Of a stretch of 64,000 nt of DNA, positions 42,047 through 50,998 are shown one piece after another. Both the position numbers and the translations under genes were made by a program. Numbering within the stretch: position 1 is the first letter of the stretch; each line of letters opens with the position of its first letter. Source of the DNA: JBAQMG01 sp049302575. Lineage in GTDB: Bacteria; Bacillota; Desulfitobacteriia; Desulfitobacteriales; Desulfitobacteriaceae. The notes under the pieces were generated by a model that saw only the letters and a list, made by a program, of their open reading frames with translations, did not search any database and was not told the DNA's origin. The stretch covers positions 1-64,000 of the forward strand of contig JBAQMG010000110.1 of the NCBI GenBank assembly GCA_049302575.1, given 5' to 3'.

Positions 42047-43060
42047 CTAAGCCTGCCGTAAGAGAATTTGGTCCGCTAGATTTAATAGATTTGTTCTTTG
42101 GTTAGAAGCTGGAACGGAGCTTAAGTGGGATTTTGCTTTCTCAATACATTGCTGGGCTATCTCGAAAGCCTTAGTTAGACTTTTAGATTGAATTAGAGCT
42201 TGACCGATATTGTCTAATTCACAAGCCGCGATATTACGTGTCAAAAGAACGCTCTTAAGCCAATCGCTATAGAGCGGGTCTTCCATTAAGAGGATGATTG
42301 GCAAGGTAATATTTCCGTTTACGAGATCAACTCCGACGGGTTTTCCAGTTAGATATTCTGCACCTGTAAAGTCTATAATATCGTCAATAATTTGATAAGC
42401 ATAACCTAGATTCAAGCCATATTCACCCATCGAGTGAATCTCTTCGTTGGTCGCACCAGCTGCGATTGCCCCTGATTTACAACTAGCAGCTAGTAAAAAA
42501 CCTGTTTTTTTGGCAATCCTAGTATAGTATTTTTCGATAGTGACTGAGGTAACGAATTGATCAGCGGCTTGATTTACTTCACCGTCACACATTTCCTTGA
42601 TGGCCTCCACAAGAAACCCCATACAGGGTAAGAGTCGGTTCGAAGCTAAAATATTAAAAGCCTCTGCGAAGATAAAATCACCAGTTAAAACAGCGACCAT
42701 ATCACCATGCCGGGAATTTACTGTGGCCAGGTTACGTCTGGTTAAGGAGTTGTCAAGCACATCGTCGTGGATCAGGGAAGCCATATGGATCAACTCCGAT
42801 GCCACGGCAGCATCGATCATATCGTTATTTAAGCGACCGAAACACATCCCTGAAGTAAGGGTTAGGAGGGGACGAATTCTTTTGCCCCCGGAATTAAGTA
42901 AGGCCAGACAAGTATGTTTAATAATACCCTCGGCACTAGCGAGTATTGCTTGGAGCTTATTTTCAACTAAGAGTATTTCCGAAAATTGAATGATCTCGTT
43001 TAACCCCACGCTAGGTTGAAGGGGCAAATTCTCATCAATAGGTTGTAATACTTGCATCAT
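42047..43060 (-). CDS. Polyprenyl diphosphate synthase (second paralogue)
   Basis: A 337-residue trans-prenyl synthase with both Asp-rich motifs (LIHDDVLDNSLTRRN and QIIDDIIDFTG) and GGKRIRPLLTL. The N-terminal 35 residues (MMQVLQPIDENLPLQP...) are extra. It stands alone on the minus strand with AAAGGA upstream. It may supply menaquinone chains along with the synthase at 17567 or a different chain length for the DUF2600 protein next door. Confidence 0.9.
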   Translation of the reverse strand: MMQVLQPIDENLPLQPSVGLNEIIQFSEILLVENKLQAILASAEGIIKHTCLALLNSGGKRIRPLLTLTSGMCFGRLNNDMIDAAVASELIHMASLIHDDVLDNSLTRRNLATVNSRHGDMVAVLTGDFIFAEAFNILASNRLLPCMGFLVEAIKEMCDGEVNQAADQFVTSVTIEKYYTRIAKKTGFLLAASCKSGAIAAGATNEEIHSMGEYGLNLGYAYQIIDDIIDFTGAEYLTGKPVGVDLVNGNITLPIILLMEDPLYSDWLKSVLLTRNIAACELDNIGQALIQSKSLTKAFEIAQQCIEKAKSHLSSVPASNQRTNLLNLADQILLRQA

Positions 43061-43210
43061 AATCTTCCTTTGCTAAAAGCTCTTTAGATACCAGTAGCTA
43101 GTATGTCTTGATTAGGTGCAAAGGATACGTAGGCAGATTCTAAGGGTAATGGGACACCAGCCTTTAACGTGCGTATTCTCTGGATAATAGCACTGATTAC
43201 TTTAGGAGAA

Positions 43211-43243
43211 AAATAAAAAGGTGGTCAGACGAGGCTGACCACC
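43211..43243 (-). terminator. Terminator of the lipoprotein gene
   Basis: ggtggtcag (43220-43228) pairs with ctgaccacc (43235-43243); on the minus strand it is followed by tttttattt. Confidence 0.8.
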
Positions 43244-43255
43244 TGATGGGTTAAA

Positions 43256-43807
43256 TTATTCGGGAACTGAAATTGTCATAACTGCTAAGGTCTTGTTAGC
43301 AGCCTTTAAGGGGATGTATACTTTTAAGTAGCCGCTACTTTGAGTTGTGGTTGATTTACCGCTTATCATGACTTCGCCAACCGTTGGCGGCGTTGGGTAA
43401 CCTTCTAAAACTCTTTCTCCGCCAGTTTGCTTGATACTAGAGGAAATGCGTTTCTCTCCAATAAAGATTGAAACCCCACCCATGCTGCTAGGGAATAAGG
43501 CGGCGATATCGTCAACGATGGTATATTTGCCATTTTCTGTGTAAGTTCCTTTGCTAAGTGTCGTTCCGTCAACCTTCCATTCGCCGGGATATTTCGTGGT
43601 TAATAAACCGTTTACTTTTGCTTCAACTTCCGCTTGACTTATTTTTGCGTTTGCTTTGGGTTGCGTTTGAGTTTCGACTGGGTGCCCTTCAGGTACGTAT
43701 ACACTATTTTGCACAGGTAGTTTTGGTTCTGTTTTTTTAGTCCCGCAGCCAACCATTGAAAAGGTTAAGGTGATAACGGCAACTCCAATTACTAATTTTT
43801 TAAACAT
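43256..43807 (-). CDS. Putative lipoprotein of unknown function
   Basis: A 183-residue protein with a lipoprotein signal (MFKKLVIGVAVITLTFSMVG, then Cys 21 in the SMVGC lipobox) and a hydrophilic linker, followed by a compact domain of strands (KYTIVDDIAALFPSSMGGVS; KVYIPLKAANKTLAVMTISV). No family is recognised. AAGGAGGAATTCA precedes the ATG on the minus strand. Single-gene unit. Confidence 0.65.
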   Translation of the reverse strand: MFKKLVIGVAVITLTFSMVGCGTKKTEPKLPVQNSVYVPEGHPVETQTQPKANAKISQAEVEAKVNGLLTTKYPGEWKVDGTTLSKGTYTENGKYTIVDDIAALFPSSMGGVSIFIGEKRISSSIKQTGGERVLEGYPTPPTVGEVMISGKSTTTQSSGYLKVYIPLKAANKTLAVMTISVPE

Positions 43808-44420
43808 TGAATTCCTCCTTAATGTGAAAATATTAACATTTAATTATCCAACTAGTATTATACTACTTAGCTATGGAGATGTCGAACTAATTATTAAACC
43901 GTTTAAAGACAGATCTCGATTGCCTGTCTCATTCTTTGTGATAAAATAATTAGGGATATTAATATTTTTTTAATTTATTAAATAAATTAAATTAACTAGG
44001 TTCAAAAGGAATTTTATGAAAATATTCACATTGTAAGATTGAGCTTGAGCGTAGATAATGTAGATAATAAGGCAGTAAAAATTGTATGATAATTGAAAGG
44101 AGGAGCTATAGTGCTGCAAGGTAGTTAAGCAGCTAAAAATGTATTATCGGAGTTGCAAATTCTCATCTTGACCAATGGGTTAAGCTAAGCTATAATTATC
44201 ACAAGGAAAGTTGTAATTAAAAGCTATAGTTAGAGCAAACAAATAGAAAGTATTAGTGTCAGAGCAAATGTTAAAAATGTTACAAGAAAGAGAGTAGGAA
44301 TTCTGTAAGAGTGGACGGGGGGGCTGACAGTTGGTTTTCAAGGGATTAGAGAGCGGTTCCCATCCTAGTCTACGGCAACCTCTTCAGATGGTTCTAAGAC
44401 AACATGGATTTCAAGACTAA
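43808..44420. other. Long intergenic region upstream of the second cytochrome group
   Basis: It contains the lipoprotein promoter side (AT-rich, 43930-44010) and the cytochrome promoter at 44168-44196. After that promoter about 220 bases of leader include 'ggggggctgacag' and 'ggcaacctcttcagatgg', but no known riboswitch was recognised. No ORF above 40 codons is convincing. Confidence 0.5.
44168..44196 (+). promoter_or_regulatory. Promoter of the second cytochrome group
   Basis: TTGACC (44168-44173), 17 bases, TATAAT (44191-44196). It would give a leader of about 220-250 bases to the first cytochrome gene. Confidence 0.6.
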
Positions 44421-45437
44421 TTGGATGAATCTCCATATGAGGTTACTGTAGTGCGTAGTGGATTAAGAAAATGGGGTATACGCTTCTACCTTGCCTGCTT
44501 ATTTCTGCTCCTGCCCTTATACGGAGTGGTTATGATCACGAACTCATCTGCGTTTTGTGGGCAATGTCATATTATGCGTCCAGAGGTTGTGACTTGGCAA
44601 GCCTCAGCACATAATAAAATAGATTGTGTATCTTGTCACGTGCAGCCTGGATTTAAGAATGCAGTTCTACATGAAGGTGAAGTATTGCGAAGAGTTTACC
44701 TTACTTTAAGTGGCCAATATTCACTGCCGGTAGAGATTAAACAACGGGTTTTAAATGAGAGTTGCTTAAAATGCCATACTTTATCACGCAACGTTACTCC
44801 ACTTAACGACATTGTCATTCCGCATGCTCAGCATGTGGAAGAAGGTGTGACCTGTATGGAATGTCACCAAGGCTTAGGGCATGGTCGAATTGCCCAAAAC
44901 GGACTGACGAATGACGGGGAGTTTGACAAATGGACACGTGAGTTGGGATCTTCCCAAATAATTCCTGCTAATCTGCGTATTGGGATGAAGGAGTGTATGG
45001 ATTGTCATTTAAAACGTAAGGAAGGGCCGGTTCAATGTATTGATTGTCATAAAAAAAAGGAACCACCCCAGTCCCATGCGACCAAGCAAGTATGGTTGAA
45101 TAACCATGGTAAAGAAGCCATTTTGGATGTAACCTTATGTGAAGGTTGCCACAATTATCTGAATATTGATAGGAAAAAGCTGACAGAAGAAGACACAAAT
45201 ATGACTCGATATGCAAGAAATAACAGCTTTTGTAATGACTGTCACGTAGCGTCGGGTTCTTTTCACAATGATAGTTGGGCGATTGACCATACGAAAATGG
45301 TTACATTAGACTCAGCAAAAGGATGCCTAGTTTGCCATAATCTCGTACAACCCCAGCCAGACGAGAAACGTCCCAAGACGTATTGTAATATGTGTCATGA
45401 GGACAATTTAGGGTCGACTTACTTTCATATCAAATAA
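44421..45437 (+). CDS. Membrane-anchored decaheme cytochrome, NapC/NirT-like
   Basis: A 338-residue protein: a short cytoplasmic N-terminus, one helix (FYLACLFLLLPLYGVVMI) and ten CXXCH motifs (CGQCH, CVSCH, CLKCH, CMECH, CMDCH, CIDCH, CEGCH, CNDCH, CLVCH, CNMCH). The first motifs (CGQCHIMRPEVVTWQASAH) match the NapC/NirT quinol-oxidising pattern. It is a shorter relative of the gene at 18912. The start is uncertain: TTG 44421 has no Shine-Dalgarno site, while GTG 44451 has TGAGG 8 bases upstream and would drop ten residues. It is the first gene of the second cytochrome group. Confidence 0.85.
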   Translation: MDESPYEVTVVRSGLRKWGIRFYLACLFLLLPLYGVVMITNSSAFCGQCHIMRPEVVTWQASAHNKIDCVSCHVQPGFKNAVLHEGEVLRRVYLTLSGQYSLPVEIKQRVLNESCLKCHTLSRNVTPLNDIVIPHAQHVEEGVTCMECHQGLGHGRIAQNGLTNDGEFDKWTRELGSSQIIPANLRIGMKECMDCHLKRKEGPVQCIDCHKKKEPPQSHATKQVWLNNHGKEAILDVTLCEGCHNYLNIDRKKLTEEDTNMTRYARNNSFCNDCHVASGSFHNDSWAIDHTKMVTLDSAKGCLVCHNLVQPQPDEKRPKTYCNMCHEDNLGSTYFHIK

Positions 45438-45603
45438 AAAAACTGTTAATTTCATGAAATAGATTATTTCTTAGGTCATAATCTAAGCTGTTTAAATACT
45501 TTGTAAGATAGAAGAAATTCATTGAAAGACACGCCTGTTATTTAGGAACTGGGCACCTCATATGGGATAACTCCCTAAATATAAGGGGAGGAGGAGCCAC
45601 TTC

Positions 45604-46761
45604 ATGAGCAGTAAACAGACCTTCAAACAAAATAAGCTGAAGAAGTTCCTACCGATCTTTCTTTTTATACTAGTTGTCTTGGTGACTCTCTTCTGGGGAA
45701 CATTCGAAAAAACCTCCGACAATGCTTATTGCTCCTCGTGCCACATGATGAAACCAGAGTTTTACACGTGGAAAGCTTCGTCGCACAGCAAGGTGGATTG
45801 TGTCACTTGCCATGTTCAGCCTGGGGTTATGAAGAAAGTAAGGTATAAGCTCTTTTCAGTAAAAGAATGGTACGCAGCCCTAACCGGTCAGTATGGGATC
45901 GCAATCCAATCGTCAAATCCGATTCCGGATGCAACCTGTAATCAATGTCATAATATGAAAACACGCCAGGTATCGCCTTCGGGAGATCTTATTATCCCAC
46001 ACACCAAACATGAACAATTAGGCGTGGGTTGTACTAAATGCCACACTGGAATCGCTCACGGAAATATCGCCGAGAAGCGGGTGACGTTTCAAACAGATTA
46101 CGGAAAATGGGATGAGTCGGTAGGGCAAAGGTTCATGTCTGATGTTAAAAGCCTTCGACCTAACATGGATGTATGCATGAATTGTCACAAAGTACGTAAA
46201 GCGCCCGTGAATTGCAGCACTTGCCATAAGACTGCAATGACTCCGAGTAGTCACAAGGAGGAAGCCTTCAAAAATGGAGAACATGGAAAAGCGGCAGCTA
46301 AGGATCTTAAGTACTGTGATTCTTGCCATTCTTATATGAGTAAGGAGCCTGTGGTAGTTTCCATAGAGAATGAGAGTAAGTACAAACAGTTTCTTTCCAA
46401 AGATAATGGTAAGGCATTGACAATGTCGGTAAGTGACTATGCGAAAGCAAATACATTTTGTAAGGATTGTCACGGAAAGCGTCCTCCAAGTCATAATGAG
46501 AATTTCAGTCAGAATCATGGGGTCTTGGCAGATCAGAATAAAAATAGATGCTTTACCTGTCATGAGAACCGAGTACTTGGTAATTCTCCTGTAACCAAAG
46601 TTACTTGTGGAACATGCCATCCGAGTATACATTATCAACACAATTGGAGACCAGGGCATCCTATAGAACTTCCAGTGAAACCCCAAGTAACTAAATTGTG
46701 TTATACATGCCATACACAGGTATGTGCCAAATGTCATGGCATTCAAAGCAAGAGTAAATAA
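45604..46761 (+). CDS. Membrane-anchored dodecaheme cytochrome, NapC/NirT-like
   Basis: A 385-residue protein with one N-terminal helix (FLPIFLFILVVLVTLFWGTF) and twelve CXXCH motifs: CSSCH, CVTCH, CNQCH, CTKCH, CMNCH, CSTCH, CDSCH, CKDCH, CFTCH, CGTCH, CYTCH and CAKCH. The first ten are laid out as in its neighbour, and the last part (SIHYQHNWRPGHP, then CYTCHTQVCAKCH) is an added diheme end. GGGGAGGAGGAG precedes ATG 45604. It probably receives electrons from menaquinol or from the neighbouring decaheme protein. Confidence 0.88.
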   Translation: MSSKQTFKQNKLKKFLPIFLFILVVLVTLFWGTFEKTSDNAYCSSCHMMKPEFYTWKASSHSKVDCVTCHVQPGVMKKVRYKLFSVKEWYAALTGQYGIAIQSSNPIPDATCNQCHNMKTRQVSPSGDLIIPHTKHEQLGVGCTKCHTGIAHGNIAEKRVTFQTDYGKWDESVGQRFMSDVKSLRPNMDVCMNCHKVRKAPVNCSTCHKTAMTPSSHKEEAFKNGEHGKAAAKDLKYCDSCHSYMSKEPVVVSIENESKYKQFLSKDNGKALTMSVSDYAKANTFCKDCHGKRPPSHNENFSQNHGVLADQNKNRCFTCHENRVLGNSPVTKVTCGTCHPSIHYQHNWRPGHPIELPVKPQVTKLCYTCHTQVCAKCHGIQSKSK

Positions 46762-46790
46762 TTGACGTAACGAAAAGGAGGGGATTAAAG

Positions 46791-47489
46791 ATGTCAGAAG
46801 CTAATCTACCTATGAATCAGCCAACCCCCGGTATTGTTATTCCAAGTAAAACGAAAAAAGTGAAAAAAGACAGTTTTACAAAATTACAAAGTATCCTGTT
46901 GATTCTTCTTACTCTTGTCATAAGTGTGGGAGGGTATTATGGGATTGGAAAGACTTTCTTCTGGGGCAACCTCGATATGAAACGAGTGGACGCACAACTT
47001 GAGTACCTTAAACAAAAAGTCCAAGCTACACCGTCTGATCCCAAGGCTAGGGTTGAACTAGGTTACACGTATTTTTTAAAAGGGAAGAATGATCTAGCAA
47101 TTCAAGAATTAAATCAAGTACTGCTACTGGATCCGAAAAACTTTGATGGGTATTACAATCTTGGAATCGTTATGTTGGATGAAAAAAGATATAATGAAGC
47201 ACTGGAAAAATTTCAAAAAGCGGTAGATCTGTCCCCAAGGGACTATAAAGGGCATCTTCAAAAAGGGGTTACGTATCGGAACCTGGGGATGTATAAAGAA
47301 GCCTCAGCAGCTGTAGCTCAAGCAAATAAACTACTACCGGGAAACGCAGATATTATTTATGAAACTGGCAGGATAGCTGAAGCTCAAGGGCAAAAAGATG
47401 CTGCGATAGATATTTATAAAGAAGCACTTTCTTATGATCCCCTGTTTAAGGATGCAGTAACAGCACTACAGCGATTGGAAAAGAAATAA
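46791..47489 (+). CDS. Membrane-anchored TPR protein
   Basis: A 232-residue protein with a cytoplasmic N-terminus, one helix (LQSILLILLTLVISVGGYYG) and about four TPR units outside the membrane, e.g. ARVELGYTYFLKGKNDLAIQ, DGYYNLGIVMLDEKRYNEAL, GHLQKGVTYRNLGMYKEASA and DIIYETGRIAEAQGQKDAAI. TPR proteins of this design (as in NrfG/CcmI) can chaperone apocytochromes during heme attachment, which would suit the setting. It follows the dodecaheme gene by 29 bases with AAGGAGGGG upstream. Confidence 0.8.
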   Translation: MSEANLPMNQPTPGIVIPSKTKKVKKDSFTKLQSILLILLTLVISVGGYYGIGKTFFWGNLDMKRVDAQLEYLKQKVQATPSDPKARVELGYTYFLKGKNDLAIQELNQVLLLDPKNFDGYYNLGIVMLDEKRYNEALEKFQKAVDLSPRDYKGHLQKGVTYRNLGMYKEASAAVAQANKLLPGNADIIYETGRIAEAQGQKDAAIDIYKEALSYDPLFKDAVTALQRLEKK

Positions 47490-47506
47490 AGGCGGGGGTG
47501 ATAACC

Positions 47507-48478
47507 TTGAAAAAACGAAAAGTCTATCTAAGTATGTTTGTAACATTCGTCTTGGTTTCAGTTGTTTTTCTGGCATCGTTTTTTATTCCCCTTAAAAAAA
47601 TTGGTCTTACGGCAAGAACGTTTAATAAAAATGCAGCCCCGAGCTATAGCCAAATGATCTACGGAGGGTTTGGTGAAGACGCTCTTAACAAACCGATGGA
47701 TGTCGCTGAAATCAATCAATTTATCTATGTTACTGATACTAATAATAAACGTGTTCAAGTATTTGATCTTGCGGGTGCTCCAATCTTTAAGTTTGGTAAA
47801 GAAGGTGAGGGTCCCGGACAGTTCAAGTTCCCTTACGGGATTGATGGGGACAGCCAAGGAAACATCTATGTTTCGGATTTATATAATGGTTGTATTTCCA
47901 TCCATGACAGCAAAGGCAAATTTATTAAATATTTTGCAGAAAAGGATCCCAAGGAGAAGACGATCGAAGCGCCTGGTAGTTTTCGAATTATTAATAATAA
48001 AGTCTATGTGACCGACATTAAAAAAAGTAAACTGCTCATTTTTGATCTGGACGGGAAAATAATCAAAGAAATTGGCGAGCCTGGTACCAAACAGGGGCAA
48101 TTCCGAGCACCAAATGCGGTAACGGTTGATAAAGATGAAAACATTTATGTGGTGGACACTGGAAACCAACGAATTCAGGAGTTCAACAAGGATGGAACGT
48201 TTGTACGAATAATCAATGGATCTTTAGATGCCAAAGGAGATTCAGTATTTGTAAATCCTAGGGGAATAGCCATTGATTCTCAGGGAATTGTGTATTTAGT
48301 AAGCAACCTGACGCACTTTATTTACGGATTTGATAAAGATGGGAAAAAACTGTTTACCTTTGGAGGAAGTGGTGAGTCCAATACTCAATTTTCTCTACCT
48401 AATGGACTTTTTATCGATAAGAACGACACAATCTATATTACGGATTCTGCAAACCAAAGAGTAGCTGTTTATAAGTAA
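47507..48478 (+). CDS. NHL-repeat beta-propeller protein, membrane-anchored
   Basis: A 323-residue protein with an N-terminal helix (YLSMFVTFVLVSVVFLASFF) and about six NHL blades: FIYVTDTNNKRVQVFD, IYVSDLYNGCISIHD, VYVTDIKKSKLLIFD, IYVVDTGNQRIQEFN, VYLVSNLTHFIYGFD and IYITDSANQRVAVYK. Counterpart of the gene at 20433. TTG 47507 is preferred to GTG 47498, which lies within the GGGGGTGA ribosome-binding site. The repeat of the pairing NHL plus cytochrome in both groups argues for a common complex. Confidence 0.85.
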   Translation: MKKRKVYLSMFVTFVLVSVVFLASFFIPLKKIGLTARTFNKNAAPSYSQMIYGGFGEDALNKPMDVAEINQFIYVTDTNNKRVQVFDLAGAPIFKFGKEGEGPGQFKFPYGIDGDSQGNIYVSDLYNGCISIHDSKGKFIKYFAEKDPKEKTIEAPGSFRIINNKVYVTDIKKSKLLIFDLDGKIIKEIGEPGTKQGQFRAPNAVTVDKDENIYVVDTGNQRIQEFNKDGTFVRIINGSLDAKGDSVFVNPRGIAIDSQGIVYLVSNLTHFIYGFDKDGKKLFTFGGSGESNTQFSLPNGLFIDKNDTIYITDSANQRVAVYK

Positions 48479-48606
48479 TTGATTTTGGCAGAGGAACCGT
48501 AAGTTTAGAAGATACATCACATGAGACTTGAGAGGGGGGATTTTATAGAAAAATGAGAGGGAGGGACGTAGAATTATTGTTTCAAAAAAGAAGGAGGAAA
48601 AACAAC

Positions 48607-50424
48607 ATGAAGAAAAAGTTAGTTATGGCACTACTTGGTTTGACCACTATGTTCGTATTAGGCACTTCTAGTCTAGCCCTAGGAACAACTGTTGATGCTA
48701 CGGTGTACACTACATTAACACCAGTGACCAATGATGGGGCCAATGACAACAGCTTTATCAACGCCAACAAAACTGGGTTGAATGTGGGTACTAATAACGG
48801 TACTACAGCTGCTGATGTAATTAAATCTGATGGTATGAACTATAAAATTAATGCAGATGGAACTGTGGGAGCAAATCTTGGCGTCACTGGTCAAACCACC
48901 CAAAGAACTCACGGTGAATATCAAAATAACACCAACTCGTGTGCAAGCTGCCATCAAACACATACTGGAGCAGCAGACAATTTGTTATTTAAAAATGGCA
49001 TTTATAACACCTGTACAGCTTGCCATGACGGCACATTAGGTTTTTACAACGTATTCACAGCTTCTACTGCCGGTACTTTCGGTGGAACCGCAGCAGGTAA
49101 TGCTTCTGTCCATATGGCAACTGGTTCCATGGAAGTAAAAGCCGCTCCTGGCGGTAACAGATCTGGTACTAAAGCTGATGGTACTACAGAAATGGAAAAC
49201 TGGGTCGGTGAGTTTACCTGTGCTAGTTGTCACTCTCCACACGGATCCTACAGTAGTCGTCTGCTAAACTTCAATCCTAACTCAGTCGCTTCTGAACCTA
49301 TGATCGATGCTAATGGCTCGATAACAGGTACAGTGGGTGGAAACACTGGCGGTCAAATGGTTAGAGGTGTAGTGTATGCCTTTGCTAGTGTACCTACTAA
49401 AGCTGGTGATGCAACTCTTTATGCGCAAACTCCTGACTATATTGCTGTCGAAGGAACTGCTTTACAATTAGGGGTAAGTGGTGTTGTATATGCTAATACA
49501 GCAGCTGGTTCGACTCCTACGACTCTTGTAGGTTCCGAAACAGTAGTCGTTGCCATGAAGAAGGGTACTGCAACATTTGCAAAAGATACCTCCCCATGGA
49601 TCAATGGTGGAGAATACAAACATGACCACTCTTATAAAGTAAACTACGTAAACTTCATAGATCCTGCTACTCCTTCGGCTTGGGAAAGTTTAGATGATCT
49701 TACGGTACCAACTAATCCCCAGATCACGGCTGGGCTAACGTACAACTATCAAAAAGGATATGTTAAGAATATGGGAGCTTCTCTAGTAGGGAAGCAAGCA
49801 AGTGTTTCCAGAGCTTTTGTATTAAATTTAACAATGGATGCAGTTGCTTTCGATTGGTTCGGTGCTGCCAACTCTGGTGTGAAAATTACACAAGTAGATC
49901 CAAGCAAATATGAGACTATCGGAGTACAAATTAGCACTTTCTGTGCCGCTTGTCACACAGACTATCTTGCTAGTTCTAGTAATCAAGCAGGTAATACTGC
50001 TTTATTAACTGAAGGAACGGGCGTATGGTCTAAAGCCTTCCGTCATTCCACTAACAGTAATTCCTATACCTGCTTAAAGTGCCACTTCGCACATGGTACA
50101 GATGTTACAGTTATGATGGACGCCCAAGATAGGGGTATCAATAAAGCGGCAGTTGATCTCTTTAGTGGAGATACAGCTAAAGCAACAGAGTACTTGTTGG
50201 ATAAGAATGCATCTTCAGCTTTGAAACGCTACACCAACATGTCTGTTTGCTGGAAATGCCATACCTCATCTCACAATGTTGGATTGGTCAATAATGATTA
50301 CGTGAATAACACAAAATATGACGCTTCAACTACTAACGACACGACTTTTGGAAGTGGTTTTAAATATCCTGCTAACGGTGCACTTCCTTATTTCAAGTCT
50401 CAAGCTGATGTCATTGTTCCTTAA
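48607..50424 (+). CDS. Secreted hexaheme cytochrome, doubled-CXXCH type (first tandem copy)
   Basis: A 605-residue exported protein with a signal peptide (LVMALLGLTTMFVLGTSSLA) and six CXXCH motifs: CASCHQTH, CTACHDG, CASCHSPH and, after a 220-residue heme-free stretch, CAACHTD, CLKCHFAH and CWKCHTS. The xxH after the motifs is the doubled-CXXCH signature (paired hemes). The heme-free middle (FASVPTKAGD... YKVNYVNFIDP) may be a binding or surface domain. AGAAGGAGG precedes ATG 48607. It is a close paralogue of the gene at 50999; a strong terminator lies between them. Confidence 0.88.
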   Translation: MKKKLVMALLGLTTMFVLGTSSLALGTTVDATVYTTLTPVTNDGANDNSFINANKTGLNVGTNNGTTAADVIKSDGMNYKINADGTVGANLGVTGQTTQRTHGEYQNNTNSCASCHQTHTGAADNLLFKNGIYNTCTACHDGTLGFYNVFTASTAGTFGGTAAGNASVHMATGSMEVKAAPGGNRSGTKADGTTEMENWVGEFTCASCHSPHGSYSSRLLNFNPNSVASEPMIDANGSITGTVGGNTGGQMVRGVVYAFASVPTKAGDATLYAQTPDYIAVEGTALQLGVSGVVYANTAAGSTPTTLVGSETVVVAMKKGTATFAKDTSPWINGGEYKHDHSYKVNYVNFIDPATPSAWESLDDLTVPTNPQITAGLTYNYQKGYVKNMGASLVGKQASVSRAFVLNLTMDAVAFDWFGAANSGVKITQVDPSKYETIGVQISTFCAACHTDYLASSSNQAGNTALLTEGTGVWSKAFRHSTNSNSYTCLKCHFAHGTDVTVMMDAQDRGINKAAVDLFSGDTAKATEYLLDKNASSALKRYTNMSVCWKCHTSSHNVGLVNNDYVNNTKYDASTTNDTTFGSGFKYPANGALPYFKSQADVIVP

Positions 50425-50503
50425 AGGAGCAGATCCAACAAATCAGGTTGATCTACGAATTGCCTAGCTAGCTTGTAGCTAAGGCAAACGTACCAACCAA
50501 GAG

Positions 50504-50538
50504 AGAACTACCTGTTTACGGACAGGTAGTTCTTTTTT
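50504..50538 (+). terminator. Terminator after the first hexaheme gene
   Basis: agaactacctgt (50504-50515) with acaggtagttct (50522-50533), 6-base loop and a T6 run: one of the best terminators of the window. Confidence 0.92.
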
Positions 50539-50592
50539 CTGTGGTTTGTCAACAATTTAATATAAAATGTCCAAAATTTCACGAAGTAAATA

Positions 50593-50621
50593 TTGGAACT
50601 ATGTTTTCTTTATGGTATAAT
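50593..50621 (+). promoter_or_regulatory. Promoter of the structured leader and second hexaheme gene
   Basis: TTGGAA (50593-50598), 17 bases, TATAAT (50616-50621). Transcription would start near 50628, immediately before the structured RNA. Confidence 0.65.
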
Positions 50622-50629
50622 TTTAACAA

Positions 50630-50950
50630 GGTACGAGCTGCGAAGCAGCAGGCAAATGCCTGATAGGAAATTTGACTAACCCATAGTACTGTAGAAATTT
50701 GTGATAGCAGATGGAGGGAAGGGGTTAGCCTGTTGCAGATTCAAGTTAAGGACTAGTGTTACAGACCGAGAGCTGAGAACAATACTCATATCCCAGCTTG
50801 TTAGACGCTTGCAAATAAGTAATGCAACATTAAGAGCCGTATGCCTAAGTAGGGCACGTGTGGTTCCGTCGACGAGGGAGATGGGCGGTAAGGCTCGTGT
50901 TTACCCAAGGAACTTCTGTATTTGTGAATTACCGGGGAATTAGTATGGAT
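50630..50950 (+). ncRNA. Group II intron-like structured RNA (domain V present, no intron protein)
   Basis: About 320 bases without an ORF carry small hairpins at the 5' end (gctgcgaagcagc at 50637-50649; caggcaaatgcctg at 50648-50661) and, at 50834-50866, a 33-base unit reading gagccgtatgcc - taagtaggg - cacgtgtggttc. This has the length, AGC triad and base-pairing pattern of group II intron domain V; a GAGGGAGATGGGCGG... stretch like the region before domain VI follows. No intron-encoded reverse transcriptase is present, so it is either a deleted intron or an intron-derived leader of the following cytochrome gene. Confidence 0.55.
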
Positions 50951-50998
50951 TGCAAGAGAATCGATATGGGTTGAAAAGAGAAAGTGGAGAGCAGAGAT

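Noticed and set aside
46018..46746. 242-codon minus-strand ORF inside the dodecaheme gene
   Set aside because: Antisense shadow of the repeated CXXCH-coding sequence; no ribosome-binding site and unnatural composition.
50701..50943. 80-codon ORF in the leader of the second hexaheme gene
   Set aside because: It overlaps the domain-V-like RNA, has poor protein character and no good start; the region is better explained as structured RNA.
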